The translations under genes were made by a program, and so were the position numbers. A stretch of DNA of 64,000 nt from positions 1 through 64,000 of the forward strand of contig CAVVAX010000025.1 of NCBI GenBank assembly GCA_963746275.1, given 5' to 3'. Below are positions 39,839 to 49,124 of this stretch, one piece after another. How positions within the stretch are numbered: position 1 is the stretch's first letter; each line of letters starts with the position of its first letter. This stretch comes from JAEULH01 sp963746275. Lineage in GTDB: Bacteria > Pseudomonadota > Alphaproteobacteria > Rhodospirillales > Defluviicoccaceae. A model generated the notes under the pieces. That model saw only the letters and a list, made by a program, of their open reading frames with translations. It did no database searches and had not been told where the DNA came from.

Positions 39839-42800
39839 TCCCACGGACAGCGGGCCGGCGGCGAAGCATCCTCCGCGCGTCTTCATCAGCTACAGCCACA
39901 ACTCGGCGGAGCACGCCGACCGCGTCCTCGAATTGGCAGACCGGCTGCGCCGCGACGGCATCGAGGCGACCATCGATCAGTATGTGGCCTCGCCGTCCGA
40001 GGGCTGGCCGCGGTGGATGGACAGGCAGATCGACGAGAGCGACTTCGTTCTCCTCGTCTGCACGCAGACCTATTACCGGAGGGTCATGGGCCAGGAGGAG
40101 CCAGGGAAAGGCTTGGGCGTCCGCTGGGAAGGAATGCTGGTCTACCAGCACATTTTCGAACTCAGCGACCTTCAACACCCGTTTTGTTCCCGTCCTGTTC
40201 AAGCCTTGGGCGACCGAGTACATCCCCCGCCCCGTCAAAGGAGCAAGCCATTACTTCGTCGATGCCGAAGAGGGCTACGAGGGCCTTCACCGCCGCCTGA
40301 CGGCGCAGCCGAAGACGGCGCCGCCGCCCGTGTCGCCAATGCTTCGGCAGTGGCGACGTGATCCCGACCAGGCGGTTCGGTTTGACGAGGTGCGCGGCCT
40401 TGGCAATGTGGTCGTGCAGGCCGCGGGCGATGGACGCGCAGTCGTCGACGGTCTGCCGCATCTGACGCTCGCGCGCCGGCATGGCCGACGCCGCCCGATC
40501 CGCTCCGACCTCGACCTGCTCAATCCGTTCAGCCGCGCCATTCCTTTCATCGGGCGGGAGGCGGACATGGCCGGGCTCCAGGCATGGCTCGCAAGCGAGG
40601 CGCCGGTTGCCGCCCGCTGTATCGTCGGCCGCGCCGGCTCGGGAAAGACGCGGCTCGCGATCGAGCTGTGCGAGTGGGCGGAGGCGCGCGAGTGGGAGGC
40701 CGGCTTCATCGATCCGGGCGAGCTGGCGCGCTTTCACCGTCAGCAGAATCTCGCCGAGTGGGGGTGGCGGGCGCCGACGCTGGCGGTCATCGACGGCGCT
40801 GCCGCCGCCGCGCGGGTGTTGCGGCAATGGCTGATTGAGCTCGCCGACAATCCGGGAAGGGCTGACCGGCCGTTTCGGCTTCTTCTTCTCGAGCGGCACG
40901 CCAGCCGCAACATGGGTTGGTGGTCGGATCTGGTTACGCCGCGCAGTTTCCAGGAAGACGGTCTTGTCGACCTGTTCGATCCGCCCGAGCCGTACCTGTT
41001 GCCGAGCATCGCCGACGAGTCCACGTGCCAGCGGCTCGTAACGGCCGGCGTCGCGGCGGCGAGGGCCCGCAAGGGTGGGACCACCGGCGGTGAGACGATC
41101 CCGAGCGAAGTGGTTGTCGCTGGGAGCGAGAATGGGGGAAGCCTCTCGCCCGGCATCGAGCCGCTCTATCTGCTGATGGGAGCTATCACATCCGCCGCCA
41201 ACACGGCTTCTACGGCACCTGCGCGAACGGTCCTTGCCCAGCATCTCGCCCGGTTCGAGCTCGGCCGCATCGAGATGCTGGCAGAAGACCGGCAGCTCAA
41301 GGGCGATTTCCTTTGCCACATGGCCGCCTTCATCAGTCTTGCTGGCGGCATGGCGCTGGATCGACTGCCCGACGTAATCGCCGGCGAGCAGGCCGCGCTG
41401 CACTGGCGCGGGGCGGGCGACCCGCCGGAAGTTGCCGAGGCGCTGCGGGACGCTTTGAGCGAAATCGACAGTGGCCGCGGACGCCTCGTGCCGGCGGTCC
41501 TGCCGGAGCTGATCGGCGAAGCACTCGTCGTCGCCGCGTTGCAGAAGCAGCCGCCGGAAGCGCAGAACGCGATCGTCCGCCGGGCCTGGGCTATCGGCGG
41601 GCGCGGCTGCATCACCACGGCTGTTCGGGCTGCGCAGGACTTCGCCGACAGCAAAAACCACGCATCGCTGCTCTGGGTCGACACGCTGTCCCAGGCCGCC
41701 GCAACGCCTGCCGAGCTCATGGCGATTTCGGACCAGTTGCCCGCGCGAACGACATGCATGATCGAAAGAGCGGCGGACATTGACCGTCGGCTCGTCGAGG
41801 CGCACCGCTCGCTCGCCGCGACCGATGACCGGGCAGAAACCCGGCTGACGTTGGCTCACTGCTTGACGCGGCTGGCATCGCGGTTGCGCGACATCTGCCA
41901 CCTCGAGGATGCCCTGGCGGCTGCGGCTGAAGCGGTCGCTGTTCACCGTGCCGTGCGCCCGAGCGAGGCGGCGCGGCTGTCTGGCGTAGCCCTCGCTGAG
42001 GCCCTGCTCGCTCTCGGCGGCGCCGCTTGCGACCTCGGCCGGCGCGAGGAGGCGCTGGCGGCCTCTTCCGAGGCGGTCCGGCTCCTGCTCGGGGCAACGC
42101 ACGCGGCGGCCCGGCGCAGCCGCGCACACGCGCTTTCGATTATGGCCTCCCACTTGAGCGATCTCGGTCGGCGCGACGAGGCGCTGGCGGCCGCTGAGGA
42201 GTCGGTTCGCCTGCACCGCGACCTCGCGGCCGCACAACCAGACACGGAGACGCCGCCGCTCGCACTGGCGCTGCTGAATCTCGCCTATTGCCGGAGTGAC
42301 GTTGGTCGCAACGACGATGCGCTCGCGGCGGCGGACGAGAGCGTCCGACATCTCGCGTGCTTCGCGCGAACGAAGCCGGATGCGTACCTGCCGGGCTATG
42401 CGCAGGCGCTCAACATCGCCGCGGTCCATCTCGCGCGCACGGGCAGGCTGCCTGAGGCACTCGATCGCTCGCGCGAAGCCATCGCGATCCAACGGTCGCT
42501 GACGGAGGCGTGTCCGGAAGCCTATCGGCCCGATCTGGCCATGATGCTGAACGGCTTCGCCAACGCGCTGCGCCAGTCGGGGGATATGCCAGCGGCGCTG
42601 GCCGCCTTAGACGAGGCGGTCGCTCTGCTCAAACCGTTGGCGTTGGAGCGCCCGGAGGCCTATCAGCCGCAGTTGGCCAAACAGTTGAACAATCAGTCCA
42701 TGCTCCTGATCGCCTTGGACGCGCCGCGTGCGCTCGATGTGGCGCGTGAAGCCGTTGTCCTTCTCCGCGATGCGGCGGCGAAGAGGCCCGATCGCCACAA

Positions 42801-43050
42801 CGACGACCTAGCGACCGCGCTGCTCTGCCAAGCGGTCTGTTATCATGAAGCCGGAAATGGGCCGGAGATGCTCGACAGTGCCCTGCAGTCGGTGGCGATT
42901 CGCCGGCGGCTCGCGGATCGTTGGCCCGAGGCCTTCCGCCCGCGGCTGGCGCGATCGCTACAGGTTCTGACCGAAGCGCTGAAGCTTTGTGGCCGTGGTG
43001 GCGAGGCGGAGACGACCGCAACTGAGGCCGCGGCGGCGCTCGCTCCGTAG
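39804..43050 (+). CDS. SEFIR-STAND NTPase-TPR signalling protein (one frameshift)
   Basis: 1081 residues after correction. Residues about 25-170 form a SEFIR domain (TIR relative): PRVFISYSHNSAEHADRVLELADRLRRDGIEATIDQY, GWPRWMDRQIDESDFVLLVCTQTYYRR, then RFVPVLF. A STAND-type NTPase follows with Walker A GRAGSGKT (275-282) and Walker B TLAVIDGAA. From about 675 a TPR superhelix has at least eight repeats (RREEALAASSEAV, GRRDEALAAAEESV, GRLPEALDRSREAI...). The frame breaks at 40158-40163 (GAACTC); dropping one A restores HIFDSATFNTRFVPVLF. ATG 39804 overlaps the caspase gene. No signal peptide, so cytoplasmic. Confidence 0.85.
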
Positions 43051-43072
43051 GCGTTGCTGAAGGCCAGGCGCC

Positions 43073-43798
43073 CTACTGCCGCCGGCGGAGGCAGGCGACG
43101 TGGTCGGCGATGCCGCGCGAGGTGGGCGAGGCGAGCTGGCGGCGGACCAGGACGCCGGTCATTAGCGCCGTCATGACCATGAAGAACAGCGGGTGGATGA
43201 ACCAGCCTAGCGCCGCCAGGGCGAAATAGTAGGCGCGGATGCCGGCGTTGAGCTGCCAGACGGCGTGGCTGAGGATCAGGGCCATCCGCCGGGCCAGCTC
43301 GCCGCCGCCCTCGCCGGCGCCGTCGAAGGGGCCCTCATCGGCATCGGGGGCACTGCCGATGATCGCCGAAAAGTAATTGAACTGGCGGATCGCCCAGGTG
43401 AACTTGAAGAACGCATAGACGAAGATCGAGATCAGCATGAACACCTTGAACTCGAACAGCGCCTGTGTGCCGGTTCGCAGCAGCACCGAGAGATTGACGA
43501 CGGCGCCGTGGACGCTCTCGGCGGAGCCGATGATGCCGACCAGGCCGGCGATGACCAGGATCGTCGTCGAGGCGAAGAAGGCGGCGCTGCGGATCGAATG
43601 CCCGATCAGGGTCGCGTCGACGATGCGGTTCTCGCGCCTGAGCAGCCGGCGCATCCACGCCTCGCGGACCGCGACCATCTTGGCGTTGATGCTGTTCGGG
43701 CGCAGCAGCCAGCCGTCGAACAGAGTGTTGTAGACCAGCCAGATGCCGACGAAGGCGACCAAAGCGGCGGCATCCAGTGCGGTGAAGTCGGAAAACAC
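43073..43798 (-). CDS. DUF599 membrane protein
   Basis: A 241-residue integral membrane protein of the DUF599 family. Spans: LDAAALVAFVGIWLVYNTLF, SAAFFASTTILVIAGLVGIIG, FKVFMLISIFVYAFFKFTWAI and YYFALAALGWFIHPLFFMVMTALMTGVLV. The family block FTWAIRQFNYFSAIIGSAP and the RRMALILSHAVWQLNAGIRAYYF region are present. Function unknown. It converges on the SEFIR gene with 22 bp between stops. Confidence 0.88.
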   Translation of the reverse strand: MFSDFTALDAAALVAFVGIWLVYNTLFDGWLLRPNSINAKMVAVREAWMRRLLRRENRIVDATLIGHSIRSAAFFASTTILVIAGLVGIIGSAESVHGAVVNLSVLLRTGTQALFEFKVFMLISIFVYAFFKFTWAIRQFNYFSAIIGSAPDADEGPFDGAGEGGGELARRMALILSHAVWQLNAGIRAYYFALAALGWFIHPLFFMVMTALMTGVLVRRQLASPTSRGIADHVACLRRRQ

Positions 43799-44040
43799 CA
43801 GGCGATCCTCGAGCAGCGCGCGCTGAGCCCGGTTTGATCATGGCAGCAGCCGCAGACGCCTTGCAACCGAGGAACCCGAGGGAACGTGCTCCTCGGCGGC
43901 ACACCCAGACCCCCGTCTCGCCTCCCGTCGCCTATGTTAAGGCACATCGCTTTCCGCAGCCGTACTTTCGCGTATCGACGGGCGGCAAAGCGGGTCGGCC
44001 GCCCCCATATCGCGCTGGCGGGGGATTCGACACGCTCCTC

Positions 44041-44190
44041 CTAACAACAAGAGGCGCAGTGCTCGCCGGCATAATCGGGCTCAGCCTCGCCGTCGGCGGC
44101 GGCGATACCGCCGAGCGCATTGGCGACGACGAGCAGGCCTGCGAAAGCATCCAGGATACGGCGGAGAGACGTCGAAGACGAACTGTAATC
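44041..44190 (-). CDS. Possible small Cys-ended exported peptide
   Basis: A minus-strand frame ends ...LRRILDAFAGLLVVANALGGIAAADGEAEPDYAGEHCASCC before TAG at 44043-44041. It has strong GC at third positions, a signal-like hydrophobic stretch and a Cys-rich end. No ATG, GTG or TTG precedes it in frame; a CTG or an undetected indel would be needed. The 5' limit given is approximate. Treat as a hypothesis. Confidence 0.25.
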   Translation of the reverse strand, partial: DYSSSSTSLRRILDAFAGLLVVANALGGIAAADGEAEPDYAGEHCASCC

Positions 44191-44272
44191 GAGCCGCAGC
44201 AGCTGCGGGCTGCGGCTCGCCGGACGGATAACCCGTACGGCATTCGACCACGAGTCTGGGAGGCTCGGCGAA

Positions 44273-44425
44273 ATGATGGATCATGACGTGTTGGTCCCGC
44301 GCCCGGAGAGCGAGCGCGAGGACGATTGGCTGACGGCATACCGCCGCGGCCAGGTGGATGTGCCGGTGTGCGCCGAGAACGGAATGTTCTCGACGCGCTA
44401 CGAGGAGACCCTGGTCGAGAGCTAA
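44273..44425 (+). CDS. 50-residue hypothetical protein with its own terminator
   Basis: ATG at 44273 (or 44276) to TAA at 44425: MMDHDVLVPRPESEREDDWL, then TAYRRGQVDVPVCAENGMFS and TRYEETLVES. A GGGAGG ribosome site lies about 8 bases upstream. A perfect rho-independent terminator begins 31 bp after the stop, on the same strand, which is the main evidence that this is an expressed unit. The protein is acidic, with no membrane span and one Cys. I do not recognise it. It is convergent with the GH71 gene. Confidence 0.6.
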   Translation: MMDHDVLVPRPESEREDDWLTAYRRGQVDVPVCAENGMFSTRYEETLVES

Positions 44426-44455
44426 ACCGGGGCTCGGCACCTCCAGACGATCGGC

Positions 44456-44489
44456 GGCCCGCGGCTGGAAACAGCCGCGGGCCGTTTTT
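44456..44489 (+). terminator. Rho-independent terminator after the 50-residue gene
   Basis: A perfect 12-bp stem GGCCCGCGGCTG / CAGCCGCGGGCC with a GAAA tetraloop is followed by GTTTTT. The T-run is on the plus strand. The stem also lies just past the stop of the minus-strand GH71 gene but lacks a T-run in that direction. Confidence 0.85.
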
Positions 44490-44501
44490 CGTTTCGCCCC
44501 G

Positions 44502-46465
44502 CTACTGGGCGAGCCACACCGGTTCGGAAGGATGCATAAGACAGGCGTCAGGGTCGCCGGCGCGACAGACACTCTCGGCGCTGGCCCGCGCCCCCGCCGC
44601 AGCCCGCAGCGATCCGCCGGAGCGATAGACGACGTCGTTGCGCGCCGGCATCGGTCCGACCGGCGTAGGCGCTGGTCACCTCCGCCACCGTGTCTGCGTT
44701 GCGAACGATGCGAAACCGCGGCTTTGCCCGCCGCGGGTAGCGGCGCGCTCAGCGCATGCATGCCGGCGAGAAAGTCCTTTCGAGTGGTTCCGGCCTCGGT
44801 GATGATCTCGACCGTCGCCGGCGCGGTCAGAAACGCCACCGCCTCCACCTCATTGGCCCAGGAGCCAAAGCGAAGCTGCGGCGCCGGCGGCACACGGGCG
44901 ATGCGGTGGAAGTAGTAGAGCGCATCCTTGGTGATCTGCGGCTGTTTCCCGGTCTTGAACCAGGCGATGTAGTACGCGCTCAGGTCGTAGACCGCGAACT
45001 GCTGCGCCGTGTTGGGAAAGAACGCAGCGTGCTCGCTAATGTCGTTCCAGGTCACGAGCTGCGCCCAGTCGGCGCCGGTGTTGATGGCCTCCTCCCAGTT
45101 GATGCGCAGCGTTTGGCTGCCCTTCTGCTCGTAGGCGATGTTCGCGTCCTTCTTGTAGCGGATGTCGCCATGGCTGATCGCGGCCATGATCGGCTCCCCC
45201 CTCGCCCCGCCGTAGCGGGCCGCGTAGTCGCTGCTCGCGGCCGACCACGGATCCTTCCGCCCCCAGTCGCTCCACGCGTCGCAGACGCCGTCGAACTCAA
45301 CGCGGTAAGCGCCACCCAGCATGACGCAGACGAGGAACGGGTCGAGGCCCGAAGCCTTCATCGTACTCTTGAACTCGGTCCAGTAGGGGACGCCACAGTT
45401 GTTGGCGTAGAACGCGCCGACAACGAACTTTCCGTCCACCCGCAACTGGCTTGGGCTCGCGAACTCGCCCGCGTCCTTGAGCCTGGAGACGATCGTCTCG
45501 GCCATGCCGCTGCCGCGGCCGGGCGAGACGCAATCGATGTTAGGCGCGACCTTGAAGCCGGTGCCGAGCTGGCGTGCCGCTTTGAGAAGGCGGGTATAGG
45601 CCGGCCAGGCCCAGGGATTGCGCATGTCGGTCGCGACGTTGAGGAGAAAGGCGTCGACACCGATGGCCTGCGCCCAGCGGATGTCGACGAAGGCGTCGGC
45701 CAGGGCCCAGTCGTTCTCGGTCCTGGACGGGCGGCCGATCGGGCGCAGCCGGATGCCCATGGCGTCGTCGTCTCCCGACAACATGCGGGCGTAGCTGTCG
45801 CTCTCGGCGCCAACCTTCTCCCGGGAGATCGGGAACTGGTGCCAGTGGGCGACGACGAGCTTGTCGGAGGCCTGCATCGTCGCCAGCGGCGGCTGGGCGA
45901 AGGGGATCACATCGGCGGGAAGCCCGGCCCCGCTTGTGCCGCCGCCCGTGCCGCCTATGACCTGCATCTGCCAGTGCTGCTCGCGGCAGGACGCGTCGGT
46001 GCAGCCACACTTCCAGGCGCCGGCGTCGCGCTGGCAGACGTAGCCGATGACATAGCGCGGCCCGACCCCAAGCGGGACGGTGCCGGTGGCCCGGCCCTTG
46101 TACCAGGCGCCGCCGATCAGCGGCGGGCCGGCCAACGGCATCTCCCGCCAGTCCGCGCCGCTCCAGTAGTAGGCGGTCCTGAAGACGTACTGCTCGGGCG
46201 AACCGGTGCCCAGGACCACCTTGGCCGTGGCGCCGGTGCAGTCGCTGCCGGCGATCAACAGCTCCTTCTCTGCGCTCAGCGTGTTGAAGGCGGCGCCGTA
46301 GCCATCGGGGCGCGGCTCCCCGGCGGTGAGAACGTTGGCGCAGACCCCGGCAGCGGCATCGGCGGCGCCGCCCACCGCAGCAAAGGAAAGGAGAAGAGCA
46401 ACCAACCCGCCGCGCCGCGCGGCAATGGCCGTTCGTCGGAGCAAAATCCGCAAACGCATCTCCAT
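44502..46465 (-). CDS. Secreted GH71 alpha-1,3-glucanase-like glycoside hydrolase (two frameshifts near the end)
   Basis: About 653 residues after correction. Signal peptide (RGGLVALLLSFAAVGGAADAAAG), then a Cys-containing N-terminal domain (C at GVCANVLTAGEPRPDGYG, GSDCTG, CQRDAGAWKCGCTDASC). The GH71 domain spans KLVVAHWHQFPISREKVGAESDSYARM to LVTWNDISEHAAFF and DLSAYYIAWFKTGKQPQITKDALYYFHRI. The C-terminal beta domain breaks near 44719-44724 and 44652; with one extra base removed at each, it reads PRFRIVRNADTVAEVTSAYAGR then MPARNDVVYRSGGSLRAAA and ends HPSEPVWLAQ at 44502. GH71 enzymes hydrolyse alpha-1,3-glucan; here the substrate is inferred. Confidence 0.82.
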
Positions 46466-46732
46466 GGTTCGGAATGCTGTGCTTGATAAACGCGGGCAGA
46501 ACAGGGCCGAACGCCGCTGAAGCGCCGCGACTCGTTCGGCACGACGGTCAGACGCGCGGGTTTAGCGTCCTCCGGAACGCCGGTCTACCTCCCCCCATGT
46601 GGGGGCAGAACCTCGCGCGCGATTGCAGAGGATAAACATCGCCCCGAGGAGGCGCAAGACCTCACGGGTAGCGTGGGCGAGGTCCGGATGTGGCCGGGCC
46701 GGGAGGTGCCGGCCCGATGATGCCCGCGGCGT

Positions 46733-47983
46733 CTAAATGCCGACGGTGGCGAGGTCGACCGGCGAGCGCGTGCCGGAGACGACCACAATGCCAGTCTCGC
46801 TGACATGATGACGCTGGCGGTCGTACTCGCGGTCGAAGCCGATCTTCTCCCCGGCCGGCACCCGCGCGTTCTTGTCGAGGATGGTCCGGCGCAGGGACGC
46901 GCCCGGCCCGATCTCACAGTTGTCGAGAATGACGCACTCCTCGACCACCGCCCCAGGGTGGACCAGCACGTTGCGGCCGAGCACCGAGTCGCGAACCAGA
47001 CCGGCGATGATCGAGCCGCCGGCGACCAATGAGTGGATCGCCTGCCCTGGCTCGTGGCCGTTCGAGAGCGCGAACCGGGCCGGCGGATCCGGATAACTCG
47101 CCGTGCGCAGCGGCCAGCGGCGGTTGTACAGATTGAGCGGCGAGTCTTCTGAGCGGATCTCCATGTTGGCCTGGAAATAGGCCTCGATGGTGCCGACGTC
47201 GCGCCAGTAGTTGCCGCCGCGGGTCGGCTCGCCGGGGATGCGGTTGTTGGCAAAATCGTAGGCGAAGATCCGGTCCTTGCCGACCCGCCGGGGGAGAACG
47301 TCGGTGCCGAAGTCGTGACTGGAGGTCTTGTCAGCCGCGTCCTCGTAGACCATCCGCAAAAGCGCATCCGCCGAGAACACGTAGTTGCCCATCGAGGCCA
47401 GAACCCGTCCGGGATCGCCCGGCAACCCCGGGGCCTCAGGGTCCTTCTCGATGAAGCGGACGATGTGGCCGTCGGCCATGGCCTCGACGACGCCGAAGTC
47501 CTTCGCGTACTTGCGGTCCGCCGGGATCGTGGCGACGGTGACGTCCGCGGTCACCTGCCTGTGGTATTCGATCATCTCGGCGACGTTCATGCGGTAGACG
47601 TGGTCGGCGCCGAAGACGACGACGATGTCCGGCTTCGACTGCTCGATCAGGTTGATGTTCTGATGGATGGCGTCGGCGGTGCCGCGGTACCACGTCTCGC
47701 CGGCCGAACGCATCTGCGCCGGCACCGGGATGATGAACTGGTTGCCGAGGATGTTGCTGAACTGCCAACCGTCCTTAAGGTGCAGCAGCAGCGACTGGCT
47801 CTTGAATTGGACCAGCACGTAGATCGAGTAGATGCCGGAGTTGACCAGGTTGCTGAGAACGAAGTCGACGATGCGGTACTTGCCGGCGAAAGACACTGCC
47901 GGTTTTGCCCGCTCGCTGGTCAGCGGCGCTAACCGCGTCCCCTTACCGCCGGCCAGAACGATCGCAAGCGCACGCAGGTTCAT
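46733..47983 (-). CDS. glgC: Glucose-1-phosphate adenylyltransferase
   Basis: A 416-residue enzyme making ADP-glucose for glycogen. ALAIVLAGGKGTRLAPLTSERAKPAVSFAGKYRIVDFVLSN is the nucleotide-binding N-terminus. FGADHVYRMN holds the catalytic Asp. FIEKDPEAP is the glucose-phosphate site, and GGNYWRDVGTIEAYFQANM is the family block. The C-terminal beta-helix (SVLGRNVLVHPGAVVEECVILDNCEIGPGASLRRTILDKN) carries allosteric contacts. ATG 47983 was chosen; ATG 48025 would add 14 non-conserved residues. The rest of the glg cluster is not in the window. Confidence 0.96.
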   Translation of the reverse strand: MNLRALAIVLAGGKGTRLAPLTSERAKPAVSFAGKYRIVDFVLSNLVNSGIYSIYVLVQFKSQSLLLHLKDGWQFSNILGNQFIIPVPAQMRSAGETWYRGTADAIHQNINLIEQSKPDIVVVFGADHVYRMNVAEMIEYHRQVTADVTVATIPADRKYAKDFGVVEAMADGHIVRFIEKDPEAPGLPGDPGRVLASMGNYVFSADALLRMVYEDAADKTSSHDFGTDVLPRRVGKDRIFAYDFANNRIPGEPTRGGNYWRDVGTIEAYFQANMEIRSEDSPLNLYNRRWPLRTASYPDPPARFALSNGHEPGQAIHSLVAGGSIIAGLVRDSVLGRNVLVHPGAVVEECVILDNCEIGPGASLRRTILDKNARVPAGEKIGFDREYDRQRHHVSETGIVVVSGTRSPVDLATVGI

Positions 47984-48076
47984 CCCCTTCCTCCCCTCTA
48001 CGCCGCCGCTAGCACCACGCGCCAACGTGTAGCCGCAGCCAGCCTACGAACGGAGAAGAGCCGCCGCCGGTTCCAC

Positions 48077-48889
48077 TTAAGAGACCGTGACAGGATCCTG
48101 TAGCGCGCCGTAGCGGCGGTTGCGGCTCTCGTACTCGCGAATGGCCGCCTCGAACTCCTGGCGGGTGAAGTCGGGCCAGAGCAGGTCGAGGAACACCAGC
48201 TCCGTGTAGGCCAGCTGCCAGATCAGGAAGTTGCTGATCCGCTGCTCGCCGCTGGTGCGGATCAAAAGATCGGGGTCGGGGATGCCCGCGGTCTCCAAAT
48301 GGCCGCTGATGAGCCGCTCATCGATGTGCTCCAAGGCAAGATCGCCGGCTGCGACCTTCCGCGCCAGCTCGCGCGCCGCCGCGGCGACTTCCGCCCGGCC
48401 GCCATAGTTCAGGGCGATGATCAGCGTCATCTTGTCGTTGCCGCCCGTCCGCTCCTCGCCGGCGGTGATCAGCCTGACGATGTCCGGAGACAACCGCGAG
48501 CGGTCGCCGATGACGCGCAGGCGCACGCCGCTCTCGTGGAACTGGTCGATCTCGTTGCGCAGGTAGTGGCGCAGCAGACCCATCAGGTCGGAGATCTCCG
48601 CCTCCGGCCGCTTCCAGTTCTCTGAGGAGAACGCAAACAGGGTGAGATACTGGATCCCCATCCGCCCCGCCGTCTCCACCGCGACACGCGCGGCCTCTGC
48701 GCCGCGGCGATGGCCGGCAGTCCTCGGCAGCCCACGCGCGCGCGCCCACCGGCCGTTGCCGTCCATGATGATGGCGACGTGCACGGGCGACGACGGACGG
48801 AGATTGGTGGGTAGCGGTACCACGTTCATATCGGCAGCCCGTTCGGAACTCAGCGGCGGATCGGCCGGCATCGGACGCGCCCGATTCAT
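48077..48889 (-). CDS. uppS: Undecaprenyl diphosphate synthase
   Basis: A 270-residue cis-prenyltransferase that makes the C55 lipid carrier for peptidoglycan and O-antigen. HVAIIMDGNGRWARARGLPRTAGHRRG is the catalytic Asp and pyrophosphate region. LTLFAFSSENWKRP, LIIALNYGGRAEVAAAAREL, DPDLLIRTSGEQRISNFLIWQLAYTELVFLDLLWPDF are the remaining family blocks. About 35 residues precede the conserved core, so a later start (for example M21) is possible. In most alphaproteobacteria uppS is in the frr-uppS-cdsA-dxr cluster; here it stands alone. Confidence 0.95.
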   Translation of the reverse strand: MNRARPMPADPPLSSERAADMNVVPLPTNLRPSSPVHVAIIMDGNGRWARARGLPRTAGHRRGAEAARVAVETAGRMGIQYLTLFAFSSENWKRPEAEISDLMGLLRHYLRNEIDQFHESGVRLRVIGDRSRLSPDIVRLITAGEERTGGNDKMTLIIALNYGGRAEVAAAARELARKVAAGDLALEHIDERLISGHLETAGIPDPDLLIRTSGEQRISNFLIWQLAYTELVFLDLLWPDFTRQEFEAAIREYESRNRRYGALQDPVTVS

Positions 48890-49124
48890 TCTCCCGCTGC
48901 CCTCAGCGGGGGACGGGCACCGTCCCCGGCAAAGACGTCACCTTAAGCTTATCGTTTAGCCGGCATTATAGGCGACTTCCACGCGCGCGGAAGGGCAACC
49001 GCTACGCCATCGTCGGCTGGCGTGAGCCGGCTGGCACGAGATCGACTTGCGCGGACGCACCTCCGTTCGCCACTGCCTGGCCGCCGCACCCACCGCTCAA
49101 GGCCGAAGAGCCACCCGCGGCCCT

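Noticed and set aside
40158..40163. Programmed frameshift between the SEFIR domain and the NTPase
   Set aside because: The site has no slippery heptamer, and the identical GAACTC break occurs in rpoB and rpoC, which are not frameshifted in any known bacterium.
40162..42492. A 776-codon open frame antisense to the SEFIR-STAND-TPR gene
   Set aside because: Arg/Gln/Ala-rich shadow of the TPR array. The sense protein has clear domains.
37587..43050. Calling the caspase/SEFIR operon a proven anti-phage system
   Set aside because: No neighbouring defence or mobile genes, and the caspase appears exported. Kept as a hypothesis in the findings only.
43834..44286. A 150-codon plus-strand open frame
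   Set aside because: No domain, no ribosome site, composition typical of shadow frames, and it overlaps the better supported 50-codon gene.
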